Below are positions 1 to 14,300 of a stretch of 64,000 nt of DNA, in pieces; positions within the stretch are counted from its first letter, which is position 1, and the number at the start of each line of letters is the position of its first letter. A program made the position numbers and the translations under genes. The notes under the pieces are model-generated. The model did no database searches. It was given only the letters and a program-made list of their open reading frames with translations, and was not told the origin of the DNA. The DNA is from Delphinapterus leucas (Eukaryota; Chordata; Mammalia; Artiodactyla; Monodontidae), in the NCBI RefSeq assembly GCF_002288925.2, contig NW_022098043.1, forward strand, positions 4,818,251 through 4,882,250. The letters are read 5' to 3'.

Positions 1-424
1 GGACTGCAGTGTGGGTTAAGGGTGGATTTTGAAAAAACAGTTAGGAAGCTGCCATGATAACAAAAGAGCGGTGGTGTTAGTGCTTCATGCCTTCACCTCC
101 CCAGCCCACTGCTCCTTCACCCTGGCTTCCTATCTCCGAGGCCCAGCTCAGGTCCTGGCATGCAGTAATCATGCAATAAATGTTTATGACTCCAAAGGAA
201 TAACTTCCTTTGTTAATCAAGAAATGACCATTCCCCACATCAGGACTCTGCCACCAGATCAATTTTAGTTTGCACGTTTTTTGTTCATTATTGTTTTAAT
301 GTGGCTCTGAAAAATAATACATGCTCATCATAAAATGTCTTCGAACATCACAGAAACCCATGAGCCAGAAAGTGGAAGTCCCTCATCATTCTGCTCTGCA
401 AACAAACATCAAAAACCGGGGGCA

Positions 425-639
425 GGGCTTCCCTGGTGGCGCAGTGGTTGAGAGTCCGCCTGCCAACGCAGGAGACACGGGTTCGTGCCCCGGTCCGGGA
501 AGATCCCACGTGCCGCGGAGCGGCTGGGCCCGTGAGCCATGGCTGCTGAGCCTGCGCGTCCGGAGCCTGTTGCTCCGCAACGGGAGAGGCCACAACAGTG
601 AGAGGCCCGTGTACCACAAAAAAAATCAAAAAAAGAAAA
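425..639 (+). mobile_element. CHR-type SINE (tRNA-Glu derived)
   Basis: Starts GGGCTTCCCTGGTGGCGCAG, has the Pol III A-box region and a B-box-like GGGTTCGTGCC, and ends in an A-rich tail. It is flanked by near-identical A-rich GGGGGCA duplications before 425 and after about 637. Confidence 0.93.
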
Positions 640-938
640 CGGGGGCAATATTGTTCATATTCTCTTCCTCCCGTGGTCCTTCCCTTGGTTTTGGGATTAT
701 GCTGTCCACAGTATGCGTGCGTTTTCTACTTAATTATATCTGGGATTTGTTTTTTTCCCATGGCAATACAATGAATCTGCTTCATTCTTTTTTAACCTGC
801 CAGTGGAGCTGACTCTTCCTAGTCTAATGGTGAAATCTTCCAGTAACACACACACTCAGTGTATACAAAAATGCCCCCTTTTTCTGTTGCTTTTCTGTCT
901 GGGCGAGGAATAAAGCTGAAGTAGTGTTTTGTCTACAG

Positions 939-998
939 GACGCTTTTTTCAGACCTGGAGAACAATGGTTGAGTCAACCGGCGAGGAGCAGAAATGCG
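939..998 (+). CDS. Possible further STPG1 exon
   Basis: The acceptor-like TTTTGTCTACAG and a GTAATC donor bound 60 bp with an open phase 0/0 frame (DAFFRPGEQWLSQPARSRNA), which would fit the phase-0 start of exon A at 2241. It has no full PGPG repeat, the donor lacks G at +5, and I cannot recall a matching human exon, so this is only a candidate. Confidence 0.25.
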
Positions 999-2240
999 GT
1001 AATCCTGTTAGCCACACTGTGCTTTGAGGCTGTCAAGACCTCTCTACCTTTGCTTACTGCGATCCCCCACTTCTCTGCTGGAAGCCTTTCCCTTGGTACC
1101 TGTTATTACTTCCTCTCTGGCGTCCTGGCTCTTCTCCCCGTGTCCAGTAATTAGCCTGGTCCACCTGATCTTTTTGTCTGCCCTCTCTGCAGGCAGTCTG
1201 GCCGTCAGGACCCTGGGAAAAGCGAAATTCCTCTGCCTTTGTCAACACAAAATCAAAATGCCATCTGCATTTCTCGAGAAACATTTTTTTTGACAAAGGA
1301 GTAGCACAGAAAATCAAGCCATCCTGGCCTCAGCAAACAGTTTCACTCATTCAGTAAATATTCCAGCCATTGCAGGCACAATTTTTATTGCATCTTTTAT
1401 CTAATGAATACAGGAGACTGACTGCAAATTAGCCTTTAAAATATTTATGATTCATCATAAGAATGATCTCAGGGTTCTTTTTTTTTTTTTTTTTCCAAAA
1501 TTATTTTTAGCGTTCTGAGCTCACTGGACACTCTCTAATGTATATTGCCTGGGTCAACCAAAATTCTAAATTTCCGGTCAGCCCAGAAAAGTCAAGACAG
1601 TGCTTACAAATCTGATCATAATCTTAAGTTACACAATTTCTTTGTATGTCCTAAATCCCACACGTATTGAAGGATTATTTGAGCAGTGAGGGATCAGGGT
1701 GGGGATATGTAGGACTAAGTGTTCTGAAAAGAATGAAAATCATAGAAAACATGATGAAAATAACTTGCCTGTGTAATGTTACACACTTTTTAGAAAACCA
1801 GATGATTTGTGTTGACTGGCTGTCCCCTACCCCCAACCCAACAGCGCTCTGCCTCAAGTCGAGCAGGGATTATCTGATCCATTTTACAGATGAGAAAACT
1901 CAAATTCAGAGAAATTAATCCGTTTGAGCAGGATACCCTGCCCTGTGTGCAGGGAGCGAGCCCGGAAGCCAGGGCCGCTGGCTGGTTCAGGCCACCGTCC
2001 TCTGTGTTGTGTTGGGTCCCCAGACACTGGCTAACGATGACAAGCTCTTCCCCCAGTCCAGCTGCGGTGAAGGGGAAGGCACAGCCAGTGTGACGTTTTC
2101 CACTCACGTGCGCTCATTTTCTGAAGACAGGTTTAAATTTGTTTGTTTTTTTTAACCCCAAAGTGCCCCTCGTCCAGACACAACAACAAGGACAAAGAAA
2201 GGCAAGACACTGAGCACACCGTGCTTATTTTCTCCCCCAG

Positions 2241-2349
2241 GCCTCTGTCTCTTGCTGCAAACAGACAAACAACGTTTGTGCCCGAGCCGGGTTCATGTCC
2301 AAAACCCAGAGAGGACTTTTCACTATTACTAAAACAGGACCTGCCCCAG
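2241..2349 (+). CDS. STPG1: STPG1 coding exon A (first recognised in window)
   Basis: The acceptor is strong, with a pyrimidine tract ending TTTTCTCCCCCAG at 2228-2240, and the donor is CAG/GTAAGC at 2347-2355. The 109 bp start at phase 0 and read [12 protein letters not shown]..., then [11 protein letters not shown] and TKTGPAPG. The final G joins GG of the next exon to make a Gly codon, completing the repeat GPAPGHYNV. Both the phase match and the restored repeat support the splice. Confidence 0.85.
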
Positions 2350-5300
2350 GTAAGCAGCTGCGTCGCACTGGCCTTGACCTAAGGCTCCCTGTACCAGATC
2401 TGATCAGCAGGGCACCCATTCCTTCACAGGGAGTCTCTTTGGAAGGAGTTAGGCATTGGGGGAAGAGGGGATGCAGGCAGGTATTGTACAAAGAGGAGAA
2501 GACTGGCTCCCCATTCAGGGGAGGAACGGCGGCTCTGGAAATGGACCCCGGGGCGGCCTATCACGTTGGCCTGCCTTCCAGACCCAGAGCACCTGCTTTG
2601 GGCAGCCAGCTGGGGAGGGGCTTCTCATGCCAGAAGTGTGCCCATGCGCATACCCCAGGTGCCCTCCCAGGCGCTGGGGGGAGGCGGGGCACACAATACA
2701 TTCTGATCCTTGGACACTCGGCTGCAATATTCCTTTCCTCCCATGTCTACAAAGCGGCTTCATCATCTATCATCAAATGATGGGAAATAGCTCTCTTCAC
2801 AGAGCGCCTACTCAGTGCTAAGTTTTTCCACGCGGTCCTCACACATCTGTCCTCATAGGGCCACACTCTTAGTCCTGTGTTTCAGGTGAGGAAATGGAGG
2901 TCCAGAGAGTTGAAGCAACTTGCTCAGCATCACACAGCTAATAAATGGCAGGCCTAAGCCCAGAGGTGTCTGACTGAGGAATCTCTTAACCCCGTCATCC
3001 CAATGTGACTTCTGAAGCCTCCAGGATTCAGGAACACACAAGGGCTCACCTGCAGATGTTTTCCCTGCCGGGCTGGGGAAAGGCATTGCACCTGTTCTGT
3101 GCCCTCAGACCTCCTCCCCACCCCAGCCTTAGTGAAAATTTTCCAGAGGGGTCTGATGACATAGCAGTCCATACTCCAGGACCACTGGTTAGACTAGACC
3201 TTCCCAAACAGGTCCAGAAGACCCCCGAGGGAGCTCTGGTCCCCAGAGCCCAGAGGAGGAGCAGGGAGGGTTTACCTCTGCAATCATGCTTCTCGGATGG
3301 GGGTGTGGGCAAAATCACAGTGCATGTCAGATTTCAGCAAATCCAGATTAAAGTTGAGATCAGTCTGAGGCTGAATAACAAAACCAGCCCTAATTAGGAG
3401 GCTAAGCCCGACTAAAGCTCCCTGCCTTGCATCACCACAGGCAAAACCCCACCTTGTTTGTTTATACAGGAGAATAAAGCCAGCATCCCTGGGGTTTGGC
3501 CAGAGGTTCCACCAGAGAGCCCCTGGGAAGTGGGCAGCTCCTCCCTCTGGGAGGGTCCCGAGGGGCCCCTTGTAACACAGCAGGAAGGGGAGAGGTGGGC
3601 ACCAGCATCTTTTAAGCTCCTACTGTGTGCCAGGAACTTCCAAAACCCCATGGAGGGTTGCCTGGCACGTATGTGCTCCGAGAGTGTGGGTTATTATTAA
3701 TATTATTATATCCCCACTTTACAAGCAAAAATGATATATAGAAAACAGGTGACTAGTCCAGGGTCCCACTGCTGGATTTGAATCCAGCTCGATGCCAGGA
3801 CTCTCGCCACATCCCCCAAATTTGCCAGGGGCCACAGCCTGGGGAATCTGCTTCTCTGAGAGAAACAATCTGCTTTGACCTCTCAGAAAAACGCTGTGGT
3901 TTCTGCTTCTCCCCCTTGTGGGAAGAAACCAGATGTGGAGCCATGATTGGCATCCCTGCTGGGTTCCGCCCACTCAGAGTGCCCAGGCTCAGAGGCTGAG
4001 GGCCGGGTCTGGTCTGCCTTCAGTTCTGAGCAAAATGCTCACCTTTACACGTTGGCTGGCTGGATTTTCTAAAGTCTGGCTACATCAAACACAAGGCCAA
4101 GCACTTCCCCAACATCCTCCTCTCTATTTCTCCTTAAAAACAAAAAAGTTATTAGATCATGGGGAAACAACTATGGTAAAGTGTCACTTGAAAAACGTGG
4201 GTGACACGATCAAATCCATGCTGTGGGCCCAGCACCATGAGACAGTGTTCAGTGCACGATGGAAAGACTGGGGGTAAATACAACAGAGAGTCCAATCCTG
4301 GTTTATTCTGGGCCGTGAGAGCATGAATGCCTTTCCCCCTTGCTTCTGCTTTTTAACATTTTATAATCAAGCGTTGCTTTAAACTATTTTTTTTGGTAGG
4401 GGGAATAAAAATAAAAAATAAATATATGTATATGTAAAAAACCCAGAAAGATAATTTGAGAGATAGATACCAGTATTATAAATGCTGCTAACTGGACATT
4501 TGTTTTTTTTTTTTTTAACTTAAGCATATATTGGGACCATCTTTTCATGTTATTAAAAATCCTCCTAGAACATCTTTTGTTAATGGATGCATAGTATTCC
4601 ATTACCTGGTGGTACCATCAGTTAAGGAACAAATGCCCTCTTGCTGGCATTTAGGTTGTTTTAAATGGATCACTCATATAAATAGAGTGGGAGCAAACAT
4701 CCTTATAGCTCACAACTTGTGTACAATCAAGATTATGTCCTTACATAAATGGCCTAATGTGAAATTGCTAAGTCGAAAGGTATGTAAAATATTTAAGGTT
4801 TTTGATATTTGTGACCAAATTGCCCTTCAGCACAGAGATAATTTATCCTCCCGCTTCTATGAGAAATATGCTTTCCCTCACCTTTGCCATCAATGAGTAT
4901 TACCATTTCAATAAAATCTTGCTAATATGTCCCATATTGTTGTTTTCAGTGCTTTTGCAATGAAAAAGTCGATTTTATTTTTTTAAAAATTAACTTTACA
5001 GTGGTTAGAAAATTTGAAATATTTTTCCCACCCACAATGCCACCATTAATATAGTTTTTCCCACTTTTCTGGGATCCCACCTATTTTTACTCACATGTAT
5101 CCATTTGCACGCTGATGTCATAGTATATACAGTATAGACTGTTAGGCTTTATTTTACTTTTCTCGCTCACCTTTATTTTTGAGAACATTGCCATAGGCTT
5201 CATGGCCTTTGCATTTACCCCCCTCAGGGCTGATATTCCACCAGATTAGGCTGTTTTCCCATAACTGTGCCCTTGTACTTGGACCTTTGGGCTATTCATC

Positions 5301-8300
5301 GTTTCTCACACTGTAGCTACTGCTGTTGTGTACATCTTTAGGCTTAGAGCTTTTCCATTATGTTGAATAATTTCCTTAACTTCCAAGTAATAGGAAGCCA
5401 GGGTCAAAGTGTGCAGCATCTTGAAGGCCTTTGCCTAGTACTGCCGCTTTGCACCCCAAAATGCCTGCCCCCATTTACAGGGTTACTTGCTCTTTAGCGT
5501 GAGACTGCTCCCTCTTTACCCCAGCTCAGATCATTCTCTTCTTCCTTAAAGCTTTGTGCACAGCCAAATTACTTATATTCTGACAGTTTCTTGAGACAAG
5601 GCATGGTGGGGAAGCATGGACCTTGGAGAAAGGTGGGTCTGGGTCCACATAGTATGTACTCAATAAATATTTGTTGATTACATAATAGTTACTGAGCAGC
5701 TACCATGTGCCAGGAACCTAAAATGTTCTTCTTCTACCATAGCCTCCCAGTTGTTGGAAGAATTATTATCCTTAGTTTATGGAGGAGGAAGCTGGGCTTA
5801 GGCCCTGGTTAGATGAATGTCCTTTGGCAAATTACTGAATATCTCTTAGTCTATTTCCTCATGTTTGGAATGGAGGTGCTAATACCCACCTTGCAGGGCT
5901 GCCGTGAGGATTAAATGAGCCACATATGTGATGCACGGACACATGTTCTCTAAATGGTGAGCGTTATTTTCAGTTATTCCAGGCCCCTTCTACTTGACCA
6001 TCCTGGAGTGATACTGCCTTATAGTCATTAAATGTATTCTTACTGCTTTTTATTTTTTTGAGAGGAGTTCTTTATTCTGTTTTAAAATTTCTTTCTGCTC
6101 AGGGCATTATAATGTCAACGAATCCCTTGTGAAGCAGTCGCCGAAGATATTAATGTCTTGTTTTAAATCAAAAACTGGCCGTGGATTAAAACTGACGTCG
6201 ACAGGCCCAGGACCCGGTTATTACAACCCAGGAGGTCACACCGAAGTTCAAAAAAAGACTCTTATCCCGTGAGTCCTGATCATCCTGATCTTTCTTCTGA
6301 AAGGTATTCTGGGGAAGGACCAGAACCTGGGGAGAAAAAGAAGGGGTGTCACAGCTTGGCAGACACAGGCCGAGTTGCTCTCCTGGGGCCGTTGCTGACA
6401 CATAGCAGGTGCTCAAGAAATACTTGTTGAATACGTAGTATTTACTGAGTAACTATTGTATGCCAGGAACTTAACATCTTCTTCAATGATCATAACAACT
6501 CTATTGTAGGAATGATTATTCTTACTTCATAGAGGAGGAAGCCAGGCCTCAGCGAGGCTGAAAGACTTGCGTAAGTCCACACAGCTAACTTGAGATGCAC
6601 CTGGGACTCAGGCTCAGGACTGTTTGGACCTTCCAACATTTCCCATGATGCTGTGCTCTCCCGGTGCTGATATTATTCTATCTTTATAATACAAAATCTC
6701 CACTGGGGTGGCAGGATATACGAAAGTGGTGAAACTGTCATAGCTTTGTACTGACAGGTTAACAGCCTAGACTTTGGAGTTGGTCAGACCTGCTAGATTT
6801 GAACGTCAGCTCTGCTATATTCATGCTGTGTGACCGTCAGCACTGTGCTAACCCCTCTGAGCCTGCATGCCCTCGATTGTAAAGTGGGGATAATTTATCT
6901 GAAAGTTGCTTTCTGATTTAAAAAATATATTTGATATAGTAGGTACAAATAGTGAGTCAATAACACAAATTTTAAAAGACAGGGATTTGTGTTACTGTTT
7001 TTAATCTCCTGTACATTTGATGTTACTTTCACCTCAGAGGCTCAAAAATTCACGGGGCTTAATATTCCTCAAATGGGTCTAGAACTTCTAGAGCTAAGTG
7101 CCATTAAGGTCAGCCGTCCTGTCACTCTCAACAGGATTGGCTGTTGTGAGGGCTGACCAGCAGGGCTGGGACCAAGGGTATAGCCACCTGGGAGCCTCCA
7201 GAGAGGTCACCTGGGAGCCTCCAGAGAGCTCAGGCAGCTGGCTGGGCGCAGAGCCACAGGGGGTCAGGAGGCTGGGTGGCCCGGGGAGGCTGGCAAACTG
7301 GGTCTACTCGGACCATGAGCCCAGGGCAAGGGGTCAGGGGTAAGGGAGAGGAGCAAGACATGAGCCTGCCGAGTCCAACCCAGGACCTGGGGAAGGGACT
7401 CAGACCGCAGATGGAGTCCACCAGCTGAGTCCCTTCTGCCCTTCGGATCTGGGGTTCTGCAGGCTGACCTTTCATAGGCTGCAGGACTCGGGACCGGGGC
7501 GGAAAAGTCTCCAGGAACAGGCTCTCTCCAAACGTCAGGGACTTCCTGCCTCTGGGTTGGCTTGGGCACCACTACACACAGCCTTTCCCTATGCTGTCCC
7601 CAAATGGAGTGGGAGAGAGGATGGGCTTTGGGGTTAGCAGACCTGACTGAGAATCACAGCTCTGTCTCTAGCAGAGACTTCTCCTCCCTGAGACTCCATG
7701 TTTCCATGTATTAAGTGGAGATAAGAACCTTATCTCATGGGGGTTCTGTGAGGATTAGATGAGAAAGTGCTTGAAAATAGCTCTCACTCTTCTTATTACA
7801 GCAGCTATTATTCTATATCCTAGAGAGGATATGTGACGATAGAGGATGCAGCTGTTTTGCGTCATGGAGGCTCAAGCCCCCACCCTGACTCTGGAAGCTT
7901 CTTCAGGGAAACGATGAGAGGAGGGTGAGGGGCACTCGGTGTTTAACCGCCTTCCCCAGAGCGGTGTCATTTGGCCTGCGTCCGAGTTTGGACGAGTGGT
8001 TTGAAATAGCCTCATTTTATGGCATTTGCATCTGTCAGTCAGCAGGCTCTGGAGGTTTCTGGTGCTGTGCTGAGGGCTATGGGGGAGCTCACATGGACAG
8101 AGCACCATCCATACCTTCAGGCTCACCTGGCAACAACTCCAGAGCAAGGCAGAGGAACGTGCCACAAAACGCCGGATCGTGTGGGCCCCAAGGTTGCGTG
8201 ACCACACTCCCCCACCAAGGGCACCAGCTTTCTGATGGGAGCAGTGCAGTAGTGCTGGTGTGTCTGGGGGTATCTGGGGCGCACTGGCTCTCTGTGATGC

Positions 8301-11300
8301 TTCGAGAATGGTGGATCCTGGGTTAATAAACCTAGGAAGCACTGCATACAATCCCTCTGCCCCCGGGTGCATCACAGTATACATGAGCTTATTAAAGGCT
8401 CTGAGAAGGCCCGCAGTAAAGAGACCTGTCAAACCCAGTGTCTCTTAAACTTGGGTTCACCTGGTGAGTGGACAGTGCCCCAGCCTCCACGGCAGGCTCT
8501 GTGGTCTGGGGCTGCTCTCAGAGCCTCCCTGGGCCTTTGTTTCTCCATTTGTGAAAAGAGGGGAAATCTTTCCATTTCTCACACTCTGTGACCCCAGCTT
8601 TGCTCACCATGTCACTTCGGAGAGCATACGGAGGCAGTGAACATGGGGCCAGGCAGGACCCACAGAGGAAGTCCAGTATATATTGTTGAGTTGGCATGGA
8701 AAGGGTGAGGTTGAGAAATCTGTAATTTCATTTAAAAGCAAAGAGGTAAAACTAAAGTGTGCTGTTGGTTATTCCAAAGTAGCATCCATCTGTTTATGTG
8801 GGACGATGGAGCAAGGGATGTAATATAAAGAAGAGATACAGCCGGATGTGATAGTATCGAAGGAGTATCCAAACTCCAGTCTCTCAAATTCAAATTCTGT
8901 TTCCTTTCCTGTGACCCTGGAGGGATGAGAGGGGCAGGAGCACCTGAGGGCCCATCCTGGGGTTGTCAGGCCCCAGAGAAGGTCTGCGTTGTTTCCTCCC
9001 CATCGATATGTTGAGACTTTGTCTACATCAAGCCTAATCATGCTCAGATCTCCGGGGGCTGCATGGGGCAGTGGTGGAGAATCTGAGAATCATCACAGTG
9101 TTTCTTTTGTGGAAGCACGGGCTGCCCAGGTGTCACACGCATGTGACAGGATGTGAGGCCTGCCCTTGTTTCTCTTGCTTGGAAGTGTGTGGCTCCCCAT
9201 TCATGGGTGGGGTTCCAGTTTGCAAAGATGGTATTTCGGCTCTGCTTTCTTCAGGATGCAGGGAGAACGGGGGAGATGTTAATTCTCGCTGGGGTCACTG
9301 GTGCCGTGTTACCGACCCCTGCTGGCCTCCTGAGCTGGGAACCGGCTGCAGAGGCCGTGGCACTGAGGGCATAAGCACAGGCAGGGAGTCGTCAGGCCGC
9401 TGAAACTCCCGCCTTCCCCTCTCACCAGCCCTGGGAGGCTGGGGGTAGGGGTGGAGGGGGTGTCACTTAACTCCCTGGGAATTCAAATTCATCCTCTGTG
9501 AGTTGGGGCAAGCACACTTTACAACACGCTTGCAAGGATAAGAAAAGATGACTCACATAACTCACCAGGTCTGGCAAATTGTAAACTTTTGATGTGCGTG
9601 ATTTGTACTTTCATCGAAACGTGTGAGCGAGCCCTCTGCACTCACCTGATGTTTCTTGAGCGGCCCCGCAGCACAGATGCTCTGAGAGGCTGTAGGGTCA
9701 TTGGCGTGGCCGTTTCTGGGCTCCTCGGCTGAAGAACACATCACAGAGTGTCTTTGTTATGGCCACGTTGCTGACTCAAAAGCTAAGAGGATTTACCAGC
9801 TTCCGGGGGTCTTTGGAGGAGGCTATCAGCCAGGGTTTCACTTCTGTAGGTCTTCAGCATCCGTCACAGTGCTGACTCAGTGGATCAGGGTGAGTCAGGG
9901 GAAGGGCTTTTGGAGATCAGAATACTTCCTCCTAGGTGCTGCCTTCCGACTCACGCCAGCAGGGAGGTGAAACACCCACTGACATCCTTCTAACCCTTGA
10001 TCTGCTTCCTGGAGTTTTTAAACCACTGGTTTTGCTCAGACACGCTGTCCTGTCACAGCCAGAGCCCCATCGGCCCCACTCCAATTTGGGTAATTACGTT
10101 GGACCCACCTAAAGTTCCCCTGGGATTTCCAATTAGATATGGGATGCTTCTTCCCAAGCAGCTGTAATCTGTCACCCACTCCCCTGTTAAACAGATACCG
10201 CATTCCACCCCAGAGGCAATCGGCTGCCCTTTAATGATGAGAAAAAAATTGCCCCTTTATCCCTCCCGACCCTGAGAATCCCTGAGGCAGAGTGAATCTG
10301 TGCCTGGGAGTGTCCCGAGGGTCTCGGATGCCCTCCCCAAGTGACCTGCTGAGTCCTCTGAGACATTCACTATTCTTTGGTGATTTGCAAACAGCTCACA
10401 CTGGAAGCTGCAAACACAACTTAATCCAGTTGTGGCCAAGTCAGAGCCTTTGACAGATGTTTTCTTCCACGGGGCAGGACCAGGTTGGCTTTTAAAACTG
10501 GGCGATGAGGCTCATAAAAGCCCTGGTTACAATGCACTGTGGCTGCCCTGGGTTTGATTCAGTCTGACCTCAGTGATTTGCCCAGCCCCATGATGACATG
10601 GAAGGACCAGCCCTGGGTGATGATAAAACTGTCAGGTGGGGTTCAGATGCCTGGGCTCCCCTACTTGCTTCAACCCCTCTGCTCCTCTCTGCAGTTAGGC
10701 AAATGTCCTCGGGAATAGGGACCAGGGCCTCAGTGATGGATAAGACACCATCCCCTGCATTAAAGAGCTAGACAAGTAAAAAGCATAGAAAAGTAATGTG
10801 TTTTGTGCAGAGAAGAGAAGAATGGCTACAGTGTATTGAGGGGCCAGCTTCCAGCCCTCAGAGTTTTCACAGACTTCCTACAGCTTCATCTTCCAACTCT
10901 CCCATGGGTCAGGATTGTTACATAGAGTTTACAGGGGATGCAGACTCTACCCGGAGGTAGAGCAGAGGGTGGAATCCAGGTCCACCTGACTCCAAAACCC
11001 GTGCTCCTCTATGGAGCCCAGGAAGGGAGGCGGGGAAGGGGGAGGATTGTGGCCCGGGGAGTTTCCCTGGAGGAGGTGAGAAGCAAAGAGGGAATCAGAG
11101 TTGGCAGGGAAAGGAGGTGCTCCTGGCAGAAGGAACAGCACGGCAAAGGCATGGAGTCGTTGGACAACGCTGTGCTGGGTATTTCTGGTCATTTCTTTTT
11201 TTTTCTTTTGGCCGCACAGGGTAGCTTGCGGGATCTTAGTTCCCCAACCAGGGATCGAACCTGGGCCCACAGCAGTGAAAGCATGGAGTCCTAACCACTG

Positions 11301-14300
11301 GACCACCAGGGAAGTCCGTGTGCTGGGTGTTTCTGGGAGGTGACCTGGGAGTTAGGCTTCACTGAGAGGCCACTGGTAGTTTTCCTTTAGCTCCTCCTCA
11401 GGGCCTGTAACGGGGGTTGGTCGGAAACCCAAGCGAACAACCCAGAATTCAAGGGTGGAAGGAGGCTTGAAGGCGGTCCAGGGGCTTAGCCTCTGGCTCC
11501 TTGTGCCCCAGTCCCGGCCCCATGGAGCACGGCTTGTCCCTCTTCCAGGCTTTTGCCCCTGCTGTTTCCTCTGTGGGAAATGCCCCCACCTCCACCTTTT
11601 CTACCCAAAGAATTCCTGCTTACCTTTCAGAGCAAATGTTACCTCTTCTAGGGTAGATTTCTGGATTCACCCGGTTGGAATTAGTCTCTCTCACCTCTAT
11701 TCTAACATTTCATATTAAAAAAAAAAATGGTACCAGTAAAGCACTCGTTAATCTTCATAACAACCCTGGGAGGCAGGTATTATTATCCACCGTTTTACAG
11801 ATAAAGAAACTGAGGCCTAGGGAGATTACGAGGCTTTTCTAAGGATGCACAGCTGGTGGATGGGGAAGCAGAGAGTCAAACTCAAGTGTGTCTGAGTGCA
11901 AAGCCTGTGAGTTGTCACCGGCCATGATTGTCACTGGCAGTGGATCGTTAAGCCCTCCGGGGCTTCCAGGGTCTGTGTCTTGGCACAGAACAGTCTGGAC
12001 TCCCCAGAGTGCCTGGCACAGAGCTGCACACGGGGCTGACACTGTCCGAAGATCCGGGGAGCTGAGTTGGTGGGGCAGAGCCTCTCCTGGGCATGTGGAT
12101 GGAGGGGAGGGTGAGGGACCTGTCTCAGTCACTCTCAGCAAGAATCCGGTGATGGGGCTTCCCTGGTGGCGCAGTGGTTGAGAGTCCGCCTGCCGATGCA
12201 GGGGACGCGGGTTCGTGCCCCGGTCCGGGAAGATCCCACATTGCCGCGGAGCGGCTGGGCCCGTGAGGCACGGCCGCTGAGCCTGCGCGTCCAGAGCCTG
12301 TGCTCCGCAAGGGGAGAGGCCACAACAGTGAGAGGCCCGCGTACCGCAAAAAAAAAAGAATCTGGTGAGATGCTGACCCCCGCCTGTCCAGCTCCCTGCA
12401 GGCTGTCCCTGGGCAGGAGAGTAGACATCTCACAGTTTCCTCAAAGACTCAGGGTGACCCGGACCCATGGAGTAACCTCATGCAGTGATTGGCTCATTCC
12501 ACCTCTAACTTCCAGGAGTCAAGCCTGCCTCTCAATGATCAAATTTCCGAGGGTGCTCTGAAGGGGTGTTGCAGCCGGAACAAGGAGACGCCAGCTTTTA
12601 TTTGTAAGGGGAGAGTGGTGGATCCACACTGTAACCAGTTCTTCCACGCAGACTCGAGGGAAAGAAAGGAGGCAACCTTTCCCCCCCTTTTCCTGTGGGC
12701 ACCTTTATCCTAAATATATACATCCAAGCCAGCTGTTCCTCCATCCCAAGACGTGAGCCTCTCGCAGGTTTACGATGGCTGCCAGCAGCCTCCGCTGGCA
12801 GTGGGCGTGTCCACCCTGCCGCAAGGTAACTCTGGTGAGAGGCCCCCTAACCTCACTTTCCTGAGGCTCCGTTGCCCGTCCAGGCAGCGGATGGTGGTGC
12901 TGCAAGGGATCGTAGTGATAACACAACTGCTTTTACTGAGGACTTACTGTGTTCAGACGCTCTGCTAGGCACCTTACATAGCTTTTCTGCAGTCATCAAC
13001 CCGCATATAAGGAGTGAGTGTTACTACTCCTTGTTGCCAGGAACAGAGAGGTCCAGGGACTTGGCTGCCCGGTATTCAGACTCAGGTCTGTGTGACTCTA
13101 AATTCTCCTCTGCCACAATGCCCTCCCCATCTTGCTAGTCACCAAGACTTGAGTTCCAGTGCTGGCATTACCATGAACTTGCTCTGTGACACTGGGTGAC
13201 TCACTCTCTCTCTCTGGGCACCAACTTCTTAAGCAAAATAAGGATGTTGGATAAGACATCTCTAGGTCTCCTCTAGTTCTCCGAGTCTAAGAATGCCTCT
13301 GCTTCAGAAGGTGTCGGCCAAAGGGCAGCAGAGTTCCAGTGGCTGGGCATCCCAGTTCCCTCCTCTGTTTGGATGGGTTGGCTTTGAGCTGTGGTGAGTC
13401 TCCTGGGGCCATTCAAGGTTCTGAGAAATCTCTCTTTCATTTTGGTGAGAGACCTTAGAAGAAGCTTCAGATGTGAGGCAGAAGTGGGCAGCCCTTCTAT
13501 TGCATGGCCAGGAGGGTAGGACATTTCCTGTTAACAATCCCAGGATTCCTGGGCAACCCAGCGGACCTCTCTGAATCAAGGCCAGATGGGAGGTCACAGC
13601 TGGAAGGGACCTCAGAGGTCGTCATGTCCAACCCCCTCATTTTACAGATGGGGAGACTGAGTCCCAGAGTGAATTAGTAACAGAGTGAGGGCTCGAATAC
13701 AGGTTCTCTCTTTCATTTATTCTCTCGAGAACAGGCTTAAAAGACTCCCTTTCCTGAAGGGGGGAAGACAGACCTGAAAACAACTGCAATCTAAGTGGTG
13801 ATCGTTATTCAGAGGTCTCTTGATTTCCAACCCAGTATTTTTCCACTCCTACATCCTGCCTTGCCAAAAAGATGTTTAATAAGTTTCTGAGATGTCAGTG
13901 CTAGAATGGCCTCTAAAGATCTACTAGTCTTGGGATGGCAAATCCTTGGAATTTGGGATTCCTCTTCCCATTTCCTGGCCATGGCAGACATCACAAGTGG
14001 CTCACCAATGCTCTTCCCATAGAGCCCAGACGAGGCCTCAGTTCTTTACATGGAACTCCAGCCAGGCACTACCAAGCGATCAGAGTTGGCACATGGCATC
14101 GATGTCTTCTGCCATTCCTGATTAGCTCAACGACATCCGTCATCCACAACGACAAATGTACTGAGCTCTCACTTTGTGCTGGGCCCTGTCCTGACTACTG
14201 TGTTTTAGGTGTGTCATCTCCTTTAACCCTGAAAACAAGCCTACAGGGTAGGTACTGTTATGACTGCCCTTGTGCAGGCGAGAAGACTGGGGTCCAGGGT

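Larger units (their letters stand above)
1..2240 (+). other. STPG1 intronic or upstream sequence
   Basis: Holds a CHR SINE (425-639), the possible exon at 939-998, a T-rich run near 1480-1493 and a short MIR remnant near 1865-1925. No confident exon. Confidence 0.7.
2350..6102 (+). other. STPG1 intron A
   Basis: Minus MIRs, a diverged L1-like stretch (4480-5345) and an opposed MIR pair. The 1.3 kb between 3800 and 4480 plus 5345-5690 shows nothing I can name. Confidence 0.7.

Noticed and set aside
7872..8432. 186-codon open frame on the minus strand
   Set aside because: Lies in an STPG1 intron, has no recognisable domain, overlaps open frames on the other strand and depends on a non-ATG start. 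A chance ORF in GC-rich sequence.
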